Below are positions 17,643 to 26,658 of a DNA stretch of 64,000 nt, in pieces (the stretch's first letter is position 1; the number at the start of each line of letters is the position of its first letter). The stretch lies in contig NZ_LT800497.1 of NCBI RefSeq assembly GCF_900166635.1, positions 2,384,378-2,448,377 of the forward strand, written 5' to 3'. The translations under genes were made by a program, and so were the position numbers. The DNA is from Oceanobacillus timonensis. Lineage in GTDB: Bacteria > Bacillota > Bacilli > Bacillales > Amphibacillaceae. A model generated the notes under the pieces. The model had not been told where the DNA came from and did not search any database. It saw only the letters and a list, made by a program, of their open reading frames with translations.

Positions 17643-18719
17643 ATGAAACAATTAACCATCCAGTCAATCCAGCGTCATTATCCGATTGTGATGGAATCCG
17701 GTCTGCGATTTCGCTTAAAGAAGTGGTTGCACGAGGATTACAGCTCCATTTTCATCATAACGGATGATAAAATAGCTGATAAATATTTGCAAGATGTGAC
17801 AAACAGCCTGCAAGATAAAGCTATCTATACATCGGTTGTTCCATCTGGAGAAGCCTCCAAAAATATAGAAGTGTACTACAAATTACAGTCCAAAGCTATT
17901 GAAAGCGGACTGGACCGCAAATCACTCATTATTGCCTTAGGCGGCGGGGTAATAGGTGATTTGGCAGGATTTGTCGCTGCTACTTTTATGCGCGGAATTG
18001 ACTACGTGCAAATGCCGACGACAATCTTGGCTCATGACAGCAGTGTCGGTGGCAAAGTAGCTATTAATCATGCATCCGGAAAGAACTTAATCGGCTGCTT
18101 TTACCCGCCGGCAGCTGTTTTATATGATACGGAAACTTTAACATCTTTACCTTATCGTGAAGTTCGCAGCGGCTATGCAGAAATTTTAAAAGAAGGGCTT
18201 ATTGCTGATCGTTCATTAGCAGAAGCATTATTGCCGCTTTCTTTAAAACAAATTTCGCCGGAGCAGCTGGAAAATCACTTAGAAGCAGGTATAAAGGTGA
18301 AAGCAGATATCGTAGAAGCAGATGAGAAAGAATCCGGCATTCGTAAACATCTGAATTTCGGTCACACATTGGGCCATGCTTTTGAAGCTACGCTCGGATA
18401 TGGAAAAGTAACACATGGAGAAGCTGTCGCAAACGGGATGTTATTTGCCCTTCATGTGAGTGAGCATGTAAACGGACAGCTGCTTCCGTTTCAGGAGTTC
18501 TATCATTGGATGACAATGAATGAATACCCGATTATCGACATAGAAGAAGCACATATAGATCAACTCATTAAAAGCATGAAGTCGGATAAAAAATCCGTTT
18601 CCGGCCATATTCAGATGGTTTTACTCCATAAAATTGGTGAGCCGACTGTCGAAAACTTAGATGATTCCTCTGTGGAGGCTTATATCAAAACATATATAGA
18701 GAGGATGAACAAGCTGTGA
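17643..18719 (+). CDS. aroB: 3-dehydroquinate synthase
   Basis: The second shikimate-pathway step, NAD- and metal-dependent. The 358-residue protein contains GGGVIGDLAGFVAATFMRG, PTTILAHDSSVGGKVAIN and the metal-ligand segment NFGHTLGHAFE. ATG 17643 directly abuts the aroC stop codon with only a weak ribosome-binding site, which indicates translational coupling. The stop overlaps the aroH start. Confidence 0.96.
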   Translation: MKQLTIQSIQRHYPIVMESGLRFRLKKWLHEDYSSIFIITDDKIADKYLQDVTNSLQDKAIYTSVVPSGEASKNIEVYYKLQSKAIESGLDRKSLIIALGGGVIGDLAGFVAATFMRGIDYVQMPTTILAHDSSVGGKVAINHASGKNLIGCFYPPAAVLYDTETLTSLPYREVRSGYAEILKEGLIADRSLAEALLPLSLKQISPEQLENHLEAGIKVKADIVEADEKESGIRKHLNFGHTLGHAFEATLGYGKVTHGEAVANGMLFALHVSEHVNGQLLPFQEFYHWMTMNEYPIIDIEEAHIDQLIKSMKSDKKSVSGHIQMVLLHKIGEPTVENLDDSSVEAYIKTYIERMNKL

Positions 18720-19090
18720 CAAGAGGCGTACGAGGAGCTACAACAGTAGAAAATAATACAGCAGACGAAATCATTGAGCATACAAGAACATTGGTGCTGG
18801 AGATGGCAGAAAACAATCAGATTCAGCCGGAAGATGTATCCCATGCCTTTATTTCCGTAACCAAGGAAATTGATGCAGCGTTTCCTGCAAAAGCTGTGCG
18901 GGAAATTGACGGATGGAAATACGTGCCCGTTATGTGTATGCAGGAGATTGATGTTCCCGGCAGTCTGCCGAATTGCATCCGGGTTATGATGGTAGTAAAT
19001 ACGGAAACAGCACAAAAAGAAGTTGTGCATACATTTCAGAGAGAGGCCGTAAAACTCCGTCCGGATCTTGTAGAAAGAAAGGATGGCTAA
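18716..19090 (+). CDS. aroH: Chorismate mutase (AroH type)
   Basis: Rearranges chorismate to prephenate for phenylalanine and tyrosine. A 124-residue monofunctional AroH-fold enzyme: the start TRGVRGATTVENNT, the catalytic region with conserved Arg-7-type residue, and CMQEIDVPGSLPNCIRVMM near residue 75. GTG 18716 overlaps the aroB stop by four bases (GTGA). In B. subtilis the trpEDCFBA genes follow; here hisC follows after three bases. Confidence 0.95.
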   Translation: MTRGVRGATTVENNTADEIIEHTRTLVLEMAENNQIQPEDVSHAFISVTKEIDAAFPAKAVREIDGWKYVPVMCMQEIDVPGSLPNCIRVMMVVNTETAQKEVVHTFQREAVKLRPDLVERKDG

Positions 19091-19093
19091 GCA

Positions 19094-20197
19094 ATGAGAA
19101 GTAAAGAGGTTTTAAAACAACTCAGTCCATATAAACAAGGGAAGCAGACAAAAGACATTCAAGACGAATTTGGACTTGATTATATTGTTAAACTGGCGTC
19201 GAATGAGAATCCCTATGGCTTTTCCGATAAGGTAAAGAATGTATTTCAGGCAAATGAACCTGCCTTTCATATTTACCCCGACGGCTATACGGCAGAACTC
19301 CGTTATTTGATCAGTGAAAAATTAAATGTCCGTCCGGAATCACTGATTTTCGGAAGCGGATCTGAAGAGATTATCCAGATGCTCTGCCGGTCTTATTTGA
19401 CTGCAGAGGATCAGGTTATTATGGCAACACCTACGTTTCCACAGTATAAGCATTATTCGTTAATAGAAGGTGCAGAGATTATTGAACACCCAGTAAATGC
19501 GGATGGCAGTCATCCGCTGGATAAGATGCTTGCTTCTGTACAGGAAAATACAAAAATCATCTGGATTTGTACGCCGAATAATCCAACTGGAACGTCCCTT
19601 TCCAAAGAAGAATTGGAGAGCTTTTTAAATGATTGTCCTTCTGACGTTCTGGTTGTTTTAGATGAAGCGTACGTTGAATTTTTGGATCCTGAAAAAGATC
19701 CCGATGCGCTGGGACTGTTAGATAAATATACAAACCTAATTGTGTTACGTACATTTTCAAAAGCTTACGGTCTGGCAGGTCTCCGAATTGGTTACGGCAT
19801 CGCAGACCCGATAATTGTCGAAACGCTGGATAAGGTACGCGGTCCATTTAATACAACATCAGTCACTCAACAGGCAGCTGTTACTGCCTTTTCAGATCAG
19901 GATTTTATCCGGCATACGTATCAGGAAAATAAAAAAGTATTAACGCAATTTCAGGCTTTTTTAACTTCCATTGGCTGGGACTACTATGAATCAGAAGCGA
20001 ATTTTCTGCTTGTGAAAACACCTGGAAGCGGAACAGATGTATTTGATTATTTAATCAGGCGCGGATTTATCGTCCGTCCGGGAGAATTATTAGGAATCCC
20101 CAATACGATTCGTGTCACCATTGGAAAAGAAGAAGATATGAAAGTGTTGGAGAACGTTTTAAAAGAATACCAAGAAAAATTAAATCAGGTAAGGTGA
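19094..20197 (+). CDS. hisC: Histidinol-phosphate / aromatic aminotransferase
   Basis: A PLP-dependent aminotransferase that in Bacillus serves both histidine synthesis and the last step of tyrosine/phenylalanine synthesis, which explains its place between aroH and tyrA. The 367-residue protein has KLASNENPYG near residue 35, FGSGSEEIIQ, CTPNNPTGTS and the PLP-lysine segment RTFSKAYGLAGLRIGYG near residue 220. It starts four bases after the aroH stop. Confidence 0.95.
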   Translation: MRSKEVLKQLSPYKQGKQTKDIQDEFGLDYIVKLASNENPYGFSDKVKNVFQANEPAFHIYPDGYTAELRYLISEKLNVRPESLIFGSGSEEIIQMLCRSYLTAEDQVIMATPTFPQYKHYSLIEGAEIIEHPVNADGSHPLDKMLASVQENTKIIWICTPNNPTGTSLSKEELESFLNDCPSDVLVVLDEAYVEFLDPEKDPDALGLLDKYTNLIVLRTFSKAYGLAGLRIGYGIADPIIVETLDKVRGPFNTTSVTQQAAVTAFSDQDFIRHTYQENKKVLTQFQAFLTSIGWDYYESEANFLLVKTPGSGTDVFDYLIRRGFIVRPGELLGIPNTIRVTIGKEEDMKVLENVLKEYQEKLNQVR

Positions 20198-20201
20198 ACG
20201 T

Positions 20202-21305
20202 ATGGAGAAGCAACAGGTTTTAATAGCCGGACTCGGTCTGATTGGCGGGTCCATCGCAAAAGCGATAAGAAAAGAATCCGAACATGGCATCACCGGTTTT
20301 GATGTCAATGAAAATACATTGCAATTTGCGTTAAATCACGGAATTATCGATCAAGCTTTTACAAATTTTGAAGAAGCGGCATTACAGGCAGATATTATTA
20401 TTATATCTGCCCCAATTTCAGAAACGATTCAACTGGTTACAAGACTGGATGATATTCCTTTTACCAAGGACGTTATTGTTTCGGATACAGCATCTGTCAA
20501 AGGTTCTGTCCTTATGGCTGCAAATCAGTTAACCAATAAAGCTGTTCATTTTATTGGCGGTCATCCGATGGCCGGTTCGCACAAAAAAGGCATTGAAGCG
20601 GCGAAAGAGCATTTATTTGAAAATGCCATTTATGTTCTGTCTCCGCTGGATCATGCATCTGAGGAAAATGTCCATACACTGCAGGACGTTTTATCCGCAA
20701 CCAAGAGTAATTTTGTCGTGCTAAATCCTGATGAGCATGATGAGATGACCGGTGTTATCTCCCATTTTCCACATCTGATTGCATCCTCGCTTGTTCACCA
20801 GGCGAGAAAATGGGAGAAAAAACACGCTTTCCTTCCCAACCTGGCTGCTGGCGGATTTCGTGACATTACGCGCATTGCTTCCAGTAATCCAGTGATGTGG
20901 CAGGATATTTTTTACCATAATCAGTCTAAAATGTCAGCTATGCTGGAGGACTGGATTACAGAGATGGAACAGTTGAAAAAACGGATTGAAGAGAACGAAA
21001 AAGAAGAAGTCATCACGTATTTAAATAGTGCCAAAAATTATCGGGATGGATTAAACGAAGGGGAGCGCGGAGCAATCCCTGCATTTTATGATGTTGTTGT
21101 TGATATCGCTGACCAGCCGGGGGCTATAGCGGAGGTCGCACTCATTTTGGCAAACGCATCATTGAGTATTAAAAATATTGAAATCCTTGAAGTTCGTGAA
21201 GGCATTACAGGTGCATTACGTCTAAGTTTTTATTCAAAAGAAGCCCAAGATGCCGGTCAGAAGATATTAAAACAACGCGGATTTGAAACGATGATTCCAT
21301 CGTAA
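20202..21305 (+). CDS. tyrA: Prephenate dehydrogenase
   Basis: Oxidatively decarboxylates prephenate to 4-hydroxyphenylpyruvate. The N-terminal NAD site GLGLIGGSIAKAIR, then GGHPMAGSHKKGIEAA with the catalytic histidine, and a C-terminal ACT domain (from about residue 295, VVVDIADQPGAIAEVALIL) that should give tyrosine feedback control. Length 367 residues. Four bases separate it from hisC. Confidence 0.95.
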   Translation: MEKQQVLIAGLGLIGGSIAKAIRKESEHGITGFDVNENTLQFALNHGIIDQAFTNFEEAALQADIIIISAPISETIQLVTRLDDIPFTKDVIVSDTASVKGSVLMAANQLTNKAVHFIGGHPMAGSHKKGIEAAKEHLFENAIYVLSPLDHASEENVHTLQDVLSATKSNFVVLNPDEHDEMTGVISHFPHLIASSLVHQARKWEKKHAFLPNLAAGGFRDITRIASSNPVMWQDIFYHNQSKMSAMLEDWITEMEQLKKRIEENEKEEVITYLNSAKNYRDGLNEGERGAIPAFYDVVVDIADQPGAIAEVALILANASLSIKNIEILEVREGITGALRLSFYSKEAQDAGQKILKQRGFETMIPS

Positions 21306-21324
21306 TGACAGGGAGGCGAATAGC

Positions 21325-22614
21325 GTGTCACATGTTCAATTTGAATATACTTCACCCAGATTAGAAGGCGAGGTAATGGTCCCCGGTGATAAATCCATCT
21401 CCCATCGTTCGATTATTTTCGGGAGTATTTCACACGGAACGACAAAAGTAACGAATTTTCTTGATGGAGAGGATTGTCTCCGAACCATTGCTGCATTTCG
21501 TAAAATGGGTGTGCGGATTGAAAAAGAGGGAAGTACGGTACTTGTTCATGGTAATGGGTTAGAAGGTCTGAAAAAACCTGGTGAAGCAATTGATTTTGGT
21601 AATTCAGGAACAACAACCCGGTTAATGCTCGGGCTCTTATCCGGACTTCCATTTGAAACAACCATTTTTGGGGATGCTTCTCTTACGAAGCGCCCGATGA
21701 ATCGAGTAGTTGACCCATTAAGAAAAATGGGAGCTTCGATTTACGGAGAAGCAGACGGAAATTTCCTCCCGATTACCATTCACGGGGGCGCATTGCAAGG
21801 AATCACCTACCGGCTTCCGGTGAAAAGCGCTCAAGTAAAATCAGCCGTTTTATTAGCAGGTTTGCTTGCAGAAGGAGAAACAGTTGTTCAGGAAGAAACA
21901 GAAACAAGAAATCACACCGAAGTGATGCTTCAAGCATTCGGGGCAGATTTAAAACAAACGGAAAAAGGCATTGCTGTAACGAGCAAAGGGAATTTGACCG
22001 CTTGTGATGTGGAAGTTCCCGGTGATATTTCTTCAGCTGCATTCTTTTTAATTGCCGGGGCCCTTGTACCTGGAAGTAAAGTTACTTTAAAAAATGTCGG
22101 TTTAAACCATTCCAGGACTGGAGTGCTGGATGTGTTAAAACAAATGGGAGCTAGCATTACAGTTGCTAATGAACGGACAACAGGCGGGGAAAAAATTGGT
22201 GATTTAACCATTCAGTATACCGCTCTTAAAGGAACAACGATAGAAGGAAATGTCATTCCACGTCTTATAGATGAAATTCCAATACTCGCTTTATTAGCCA
22301 CTCAGGCAGATGGAAAAACGGTCATTAAAGATGCGGAAGAATTAAAAGTAAAAGAAACGGATCGTATCGAAGCCGTTTGTAAAAATTTGCAAGCACTTGG
22401 TGCGGATGTTACCGCCACCGAAGACGGTATGGTTATCAACGGGCCCAGCCGATTAACCGGCGGCACCATTTCTTCCTATATGGACCACCGTATTGCCATG
22501 ATGGGTGCTATCGCGGCGCTTATAACAGAAGCTCCAGTGAAAATGGATGAAAAAGACAGTATTAACATTTCTTATCCGACATTTTTCGATGATCTGGAAG
22601 CTATCTTGCAGTAA
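21325..22614 (+). CDS. aroA: 3-phosphoshikimate 1-carboxyvinyltransferase (EPSP synthase)
   Basis: Joins shikimate-3-phosphate and PEP. The 429-residue protein has GDKSISHRS near residue 20, FGNSGTTTRLMLGLLSG near residue 90, SLTKRPMNRV near residue 120 and KVKETDRIEA near residue 340. It starts with GTG 21325 behind AGGGAGG and is called aroE in B. subtilis. It is the last gene of the aro operon, closed by a terminator. Confidence 0.96.
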   Translation: MSHVQFEYTSPRLEGEVMVPGDKSISHRSIIFGSISHGTTKVTNFLDGEDCLRTIAAFRKMGVRIEKEGSTVLVHGNGLEGLKKPGEAIDFGNSGTTTRLMLGLLSGLPFETTIFGDASLTKRPMNRVVDPLRKMGASIYGEADGNFLPITIHGGALQGITYRLPVKSAQVKSAVLLAGLLAEGETVVQEETETRNHTEVMLQAFGADLKQTEKGIAVTSKGNLTACDVEVPGDISSAAFFLIAGALVPGSKVTLKNVGLNHSRTGVLDVLKQMGASITVANERTTGGEKIGDLTIQYTALKGTTIEGNVIPRLIDEIPILALLATQADGKTVIKDAEELKVKETDRIEAVCKNLQALGADVTATEDGMVINGPSRLTGGTISSYMDHRIAMMGAIAALITEAPVKMDEKDSINISYPTFFDDLEAILQ

Positions 22615-22657
22615 ATCATGATTGCTCTATATCGATGAAATATCCACTTATATTCTG

Positions 22658-22697
22658 GCTACAGTTCTTGTCATTTGAACTGTAGCTGTCTTTTTTG
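22658..22697 (+). terminator. Intrinsic terminator of the aro operon
   Basis: A perfect 10-bp stem GCTACAGTTC/GAACTGTAGC (22658-22667 with 22677-22686) followed by TGTC and T6. Confidence 0.85.
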
Positions 22698-22745
22698 TAT
22701 GATAAATTGGAAGCAAAAGAAACACAAAAGAGAGGGGTTCTTTAA

Positions 22746-24005
22746 ATGAACACCATTCAACAAGCAATCGAATTAGCTGAAAAAAATGAAACAGAGAAAG
22801 CATTAGCGTTATTAAAAGACTATCAAAAAAATGCGGATGATGATTCCTTGTTTCAAATAGCCGAACTATACCTGCAATGGGGTTTTCTAGTCGAGTCAAG
22901 AACGATTCTTGAACAATTGATTGAAAAATATCCTGAAGAAACCTCGTTAAAGCTCACATTATCGGATATATTTATTGAATCTGAAGAAGACGAGCTGGCG
23001 ATTACGATATTAAATGAAATTCCGGAAGAGGACGAGGGCTATGTGCAAGCATTAATCCAGCTGGCTGATTTATATCAGGCACAAGGGCTGTTTGAAGTTT
23101 CCGAGCAAAAATTGATGGAAGCAAAACAAATTGACCCGCAGGAAAGTGTGATTGACTTTGCACTTGGAGAACTGTTCTTTTCTATTGGCGAGTACATGAA
23201 AGCTATTAACTATTATGAACATGTGTATGCAAAAACAAAAGAAGTAGCAAATATATCTATTGACGACCGGCTTGGCGAAGCATATGCAGCTGCCGGTGAT
23301 TATGAGAAAGCCCTGACGTTTTATAAAGAAGAGGAAGACCCGGATCCTGAAAAATTATTTAAATACGGGATTACGGCACATCAGGCTGACCGTGATGATA
23401 TTGCAATGAAAGCATGGGAGCACGCACTGGAAATTGACCAGGATTATTATGCCGCTTATACGCAGCTTGCGGATGTCTATAAAGAGCAGGGAATGCTGGA
23501 AGATGCCTATAAGATAACCCAGCAGGGGCTGGAAAGGAACTCCTATCAAAAAGAACTCTACTTCCTTGCCGGAGAAATTGCACACCAATTAGGAAGAGAG
23601 GCAGAAAGCGAAGAGCATGTCAGAGAAGCAATTGCTTTAGAGCCAGATTATAAAGAAGCTGTTTTGTTTTTAATTGAACTGCTTAAAGCAAGAGAAGCAT
23701 TTGATGAGATTGTTGACGTTATTCAAAGCATTAAAAACACTGGTGCAGAGGATCCGCTCTATGATTGGGAATTGGCCAAAGCCAATGTTGAAATAGAATC
23801 GTTTGATGATGCATTAAACAGCTATCAGGAAGCATATACTAGTTTACAACATGACAGTGACTTTTTAAAAGAGTATGGCTATTTCTTGACGGAAGAAGGG
23901 AGAGTGCAAGAAGCCATTCCGGTCCTGAAAGCATATCTCGAACAGCAGCCGATTGATGAGGATGTGCGTGAGCATGTAGAACGCTTAGAGCAAGATTTAC
24001 TGTAA
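22746..24005 (+). CDS. ypiA: Tetratricopeptide-repeat protein (YpiA-like)
   Basis: A 419-residue all-helical protein of about ten TPR-like repeats, visible as recurrent A-x-x-x-Y/L-x-x-A segments (for example YMKAINYYEHVYA, YEKALTFYKEE). There is no signal peptide or membrane helix, so it is cytoplasmic and probably a scaffold for protein contacts. It occupies the YpiA position of B. subtilis, directly before ypiB/reoY, and the 37-base gap suggests co-transcription. The exact molecular role cannot be read from the sequence. Confidence 0.85.
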   Translation: MNTIQQAIELAEKNETEKALALLKDYQKNADDDSLFQIAELYLQWGFLVESRTILEQLIEKYPEETSLKLTLSDIFIESEEDELAITILNEIPEEDEGYVQALIQLADLYQAQGLFEVSEQKLMEAKQIDPQESVIDFALGELFFSIGEYMKAINYYEHVYAKTKEVANISIDDRLGEAYAAAGDYEKALTFYKEEEDPDPEKLFKYGITAHQADRDDIAMKAWEHALEIDQDYYAAYTQLADVYKEQGMLEDAYKITQQGLERNSYQKELYFLAGEIAHQLGREAESEEHVREAIALEPDYKEAVLFLIELLKAREAFDEIVDVIQSIKNTGAEDPLYDWELAKANVEIESFDDALNSYQEAYTSLQHDSDFLKEYGYFLTEEGRVQEAIPVLKAYLEQQPIDEDVREHVERLEQDLL

Positions 24006-24042
24006 TAGCGGATTATCAAGCTTTTAGAGAGGGGAGAGTGGC

Positions 24043-24591
24043 ATGCTATCATCTGTAACTGCAAAAGATAAGAAGAAGTTCATCCAGTGGTTTTTAAACC
24101 ATTATCGCTTAAAAAAAAGAGAAAGTGTATGGATACTTAATTATTTAGTGAACCATATGGATATTCTGGAACATGTACATTTTGTCAGAGATGTGAAGTA
24201 CTGCCCCAGGGGCGTCATGATTTCAAGCCGGTGTTCGGACAAAATACCATTCCGTTTTTATAAGAATCATTTGGTAACGACGGATGCGGAGAAAACATTT
24301 CATGATATCCGTTTAAATAAGCAGGAAGCATTATTTATCCAGCTGAATTTCTACCAGGCAAATCAAAGCGCCTATTACGCTGCTGTTTTAGAAGAAAATC
24401 CATTTTTACCGGATGATTATTATCTGACCAAAGATGATAAGCAGACAACCGCTGAATTATTGGATCAACTCATTGTAAAGCAACAGCAGGAACAATTGCG
24501 GGAAAAGATTGATAACGCCCTGGATACCGGAAATCAAAAAGAGTTTATAGAGTTAACGAAAGAGTTGGATAAACTGCTGAATAAAACCTAA
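24043..24591 (+). CDS. reoY: ReoY/YpiB (UPF0302), predicted regulator of ClpCP-dependent MurA turnover
   Basis: A 182-residue protein of the YpiB/UPF0302 family; recognisable blocks are FLNHYRLKKRESVWILNYL (residues 16-34) and the PFRFYKNH segment. In Listeria the homologue ReoY, together with ReoM, promotes ClpCP degradation of MurA and so limits peptidoglycan synthesis. It has a GAGAGGGGAGAG ribosome-binding site before ATG 24043 and follows ypiA. Function is inferred from the family. Confidence 0.85.
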   Translation: MLSSVTAKDKKKFIQWFLNHYRLKKRESVWILNYLVNHMDILEHVHFVRDVKYCPRGVMISSRCSDKIPFRFYKNHLVTTDAEKTFHDIRLNKQEALFIQLNFYQANQSAYYAAVLEENPFLPDDYYLTKDDKQTTAELLDQLIVKQQQEQLREKIDNALDTGNQKEFIELTKELDKLLNKT

Positions 24592-24622
24592 AATGAACTA
24601 TTTTAATCAAATGATGCTGCAG

Positions 24623-24652
24623 CAACCTGTATTTTTTACGGGTTGTTTTTTT
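24623..24652 (+). terminator. Intrinsic terminator after reoY
   Basis: A 9-bp stem CAACCTGTA/TACGGGTTG with one G-T pair, followed by T7. Confidence 0.85.
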
Positions 24653-24840
24653 ATGGCAGAAAATAATAGAACGGTTTACTTGCCAATCACAATTGATAGA
24701 TAAACAGTCCTGCCCAGCTCCGAACGCCAACAACTGGGAGCTTTTCACTTTTGTTCTCTATGACTGCGATTCCATTTGGTTCTTTCAGCAATGTAAAAAA
24801 ATTGGTACAATATAGGCAAGCATTTAAAGGAGGAATTTGA

Positions 24841-25299
24841 ATGAAATGGACAAGTGTTGATTTACAGAAATACGAACAAGCAAAGGAGTACGTGGATACG
24901 GTTGTTGTCCCATTAGCCCCATTTCAAATTGGTGCATTGGACGCTTCTGCAAAACAGGCTGATCAGTATGACGTTTTAATGCTTCTTTCCAGAGAGTTGG
25001 AGAAAGAATTAATGGGGAGAGTCATGCTCACGCCAATGTATACATATATCACGTCGGCTGAAAAATCCGAAGAAGCAGAAAGATTGAATACATGGACTGC
25101 TCATTTTAAAGAACAACCATTTGAACATGTGTTGTATATCAGTTTTGACCCTGCTTGGCGAAAAGTAGCTAGTCAATTAGAAGGAGAATTTATTTGGCTT
25201 CCTTCTATCCCTTTAAAAGATGCGGATCCAGCTGCAGTAAAGAGCATGGTAAGAGACCAAACGATGCAGACAGCCGAATTGATGAAGTCTTTTTGGTAA
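24841..25299 (+). CDS. DUF2487 protein (YpiF-like)
   Basis: A 152-residue soluble protein at the position of B. subtilis YpiF, between ypiB and qcrA. AAAGGAGG is well placed before ATG 24841. The segment PFEHVLYISFDPAWRKVASQLEGEF and the conserved-looking start MKWTSVDLQKYEQAKEYVDT are the best family marks. No catalytic motif or membrane segment is visible; function unknown. Conserved linkage to the bc complex genes might mean an assembly role, but qcrA has its own promoter. Confidence 0.75.
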   Translation: MKWTSVDLQKYEQAKEYVDTVVVPLAPFQIGALDASAKQADQYDVLMLLSRELEKELMGRVMLTPMYTYITSAEKSEEAERLNTWTAHFKEQPFEHVLYISFDPAWRKVASQLEGEFIWLPSIPLKDADPAAVKSMVRDQTMQTAELMKSFW

Positions 25300-25348
25300 A
25301 TGTATGACAAAATTATCAAAACATTTGGTTTGAACCTTAGGATATATA

Positions 25349-25377
25349 TTGACCCAAACAATAGTTTACGCTATCAT
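25349..25377 (+). promoter_or_regulatory. Sigma-A promoter of qcrABC
   Basis: TTGACC (25349-25354), a 17-base spacer and TATCAT (25372-25377), about 70 bases before qcrA. Confidence 0.6.
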
Positions 25378-25449
25378 TATTAGTGTCCTAGTAATCTGAT
25401 TTTATCTTAATAATGTCCGTGACTATTTGAACACAGAGGGGGGAAAAAC

Positions 25450-25962
25450 ATGAGTGATGAAAAGCGCGATATATCCCGCAGACAATTTTTAAATTATACG
25501 CTTACAGGGGTGGGCGGATTTATGGCTGCCGGTTTGTTAATTTCACCTGTCAGAATGGCTATTGATCCTGTATTGAAGCATGATGAAGGTGGAGATTTTG
25601 CAAATGTTGGTCTGGAAGTTTCTGAAATCACTTCTGAACCACAGCGTGTCGATTGGACGATCGACCAGGTAGACGGATGGTACGAATCAGAAGTAAACCA
25701 GACAGCCTGGGTATATCGAAATGATGATGATGAAATTGTTGCCTTTTCCCCGGTTTGTAAACATTTAGGTTGTTTTGTTTCATGGGAAGGCAATGAAGAT
25801 TATCCAGAAGAGTATTTTTGTCCTTGTCATAACGGCCGTTATTACAAAAATGGTGTGAATGTTCCCGGAACGCCGCCGTTGCAACCGCTTGATGTTTATG
25901 AACAGGAAGAAAGGGATGGCATGCTGTTCCTGGGTAATATCCAACCACACGAGGAGGCGTAA
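25450..25962 (+). CDS. qcrA: Menaquinol:cytochrome c reductase, Rieske iron-sulfur subunit
   Basis: This 170-residue subunit carries the [2Fe-2S] Rieske cluster: ligand boxes CKHLGC and CPCHNG near residues 103 and 122. A twin-arginine-like stretch SRRQFLNYTLTGVGGF at the N-terminus precedes the single membrane anchor, which suggests Tat export. Start ATG 25450 follows GAGGGGGG. First gene of the bc complex operon. Confidence 0.96.
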   Translation: MSDEKRDISRRQFLNYTLTGVGGFMAAGLLISPVRMAIDPVLKHDEGGDFANVGLEVSEITSEPQRVDWTIDQVDGWYESEVNQTAWVYRNDDDEIVAFSPVCKHLGCFVSWEGNEDYPEEYFCPCHNGRYYKNGVNVPGTPPLQPLDVYEQEERDGMLFLGNIQPHEEA

Positions 25963-25968
25963 TGAACA

Positions 25969-26643
25969 ATGTTACAAAAGATTTATGATTGGATCGATGA
26001 TCGCATTGATATTACGCCGATTTGGCGGGACATTGCCGATCACGAAGTTCCAGAGCACGTTAATCCGGCGCACCATTTTTCCGCATTTGTATATTGTTTC
26101 GGCGGATTAACATTCTTTGTTGTCGTCATTCAAATTCTTTCCGGTATGTTTTTGACAATGTACTATGTACCGGATATTGAAAACGCTTGGCAATCTGTAT
26201 ATTATTTACAAACAGAGGTAGCACATGCCCAAATAGTACGAGGCATGCATCACTGGGGTGCAAGTGTTGTTGTCGTAATGCTGTTATTACATACTTTACG
26301 GGTGTTTTTCCAAGGGGCCTACAAGAAACCTCGTGAGTTGAACTGGATGGTAGGAGTTCTTATCTTCTTCATCATTCTGGGATTAGGCTTTACTGGTTAC
26401 TTGCTTCCTTGGGATAACAAAGCATACTTTGCAACTCAAGTTGGATTAGAAATTGCTGAACAGGTTCCATTTATCGGAGAAGCTTTAAAAACGCTTCTAG
26501 CCGGAGATGCTACGATTGTCGGAGCACAAACGCTGACCCGGTTCTTTGCAATCCATGTCTTTTTCTTACCAGGAGCATTGTTTGCATTATTGGCAGTTCA
26601 CTTTATCTTAATCCGTAGACAAGGTATTTCTGGACCACTATAA
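25969..26643 (+). CDS. qcrB: Menaquinol:cytochrome c reductase, cytochrome b subunit
   Basis: The b6-type haem subunit of 224 residues with four transmembrane helices. The haem-ligand region HHWGASVVVVMLLLHTLRVF (with ALTRFFAIHVFFLPGALF-type second pair) and GYLLPWDNKA are conserved. ATG 25962 runs into a stop after eight codons; ATG 25969 gives the family start LQKIYDWIDDRIDITPIWRD. It is six bases after qcrA. Confidence 0.97.
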   Translation: MLQKIYDWIDDRIDITPIWRDIADHEVPEHVNPAHHFSAFVYCFGGLTFFVVVIQILSGMFLTMYYVPDIENAWQSVYYLQTEVAHAQIVRGMHHWGASVVVVMLLLHTLRVFFQGAYKKPRELNWMVGVLIFFIILGLGFTGYLLPWDNKAYFATQVGLEIAEQVPFIGEALKTLLAGDATIVGAQTLTRFFAIHVFFLPGALFALLAVHFILIRRQGISGPL

Positions 26644-26658
26644 AAAGGAGGGCAACCC

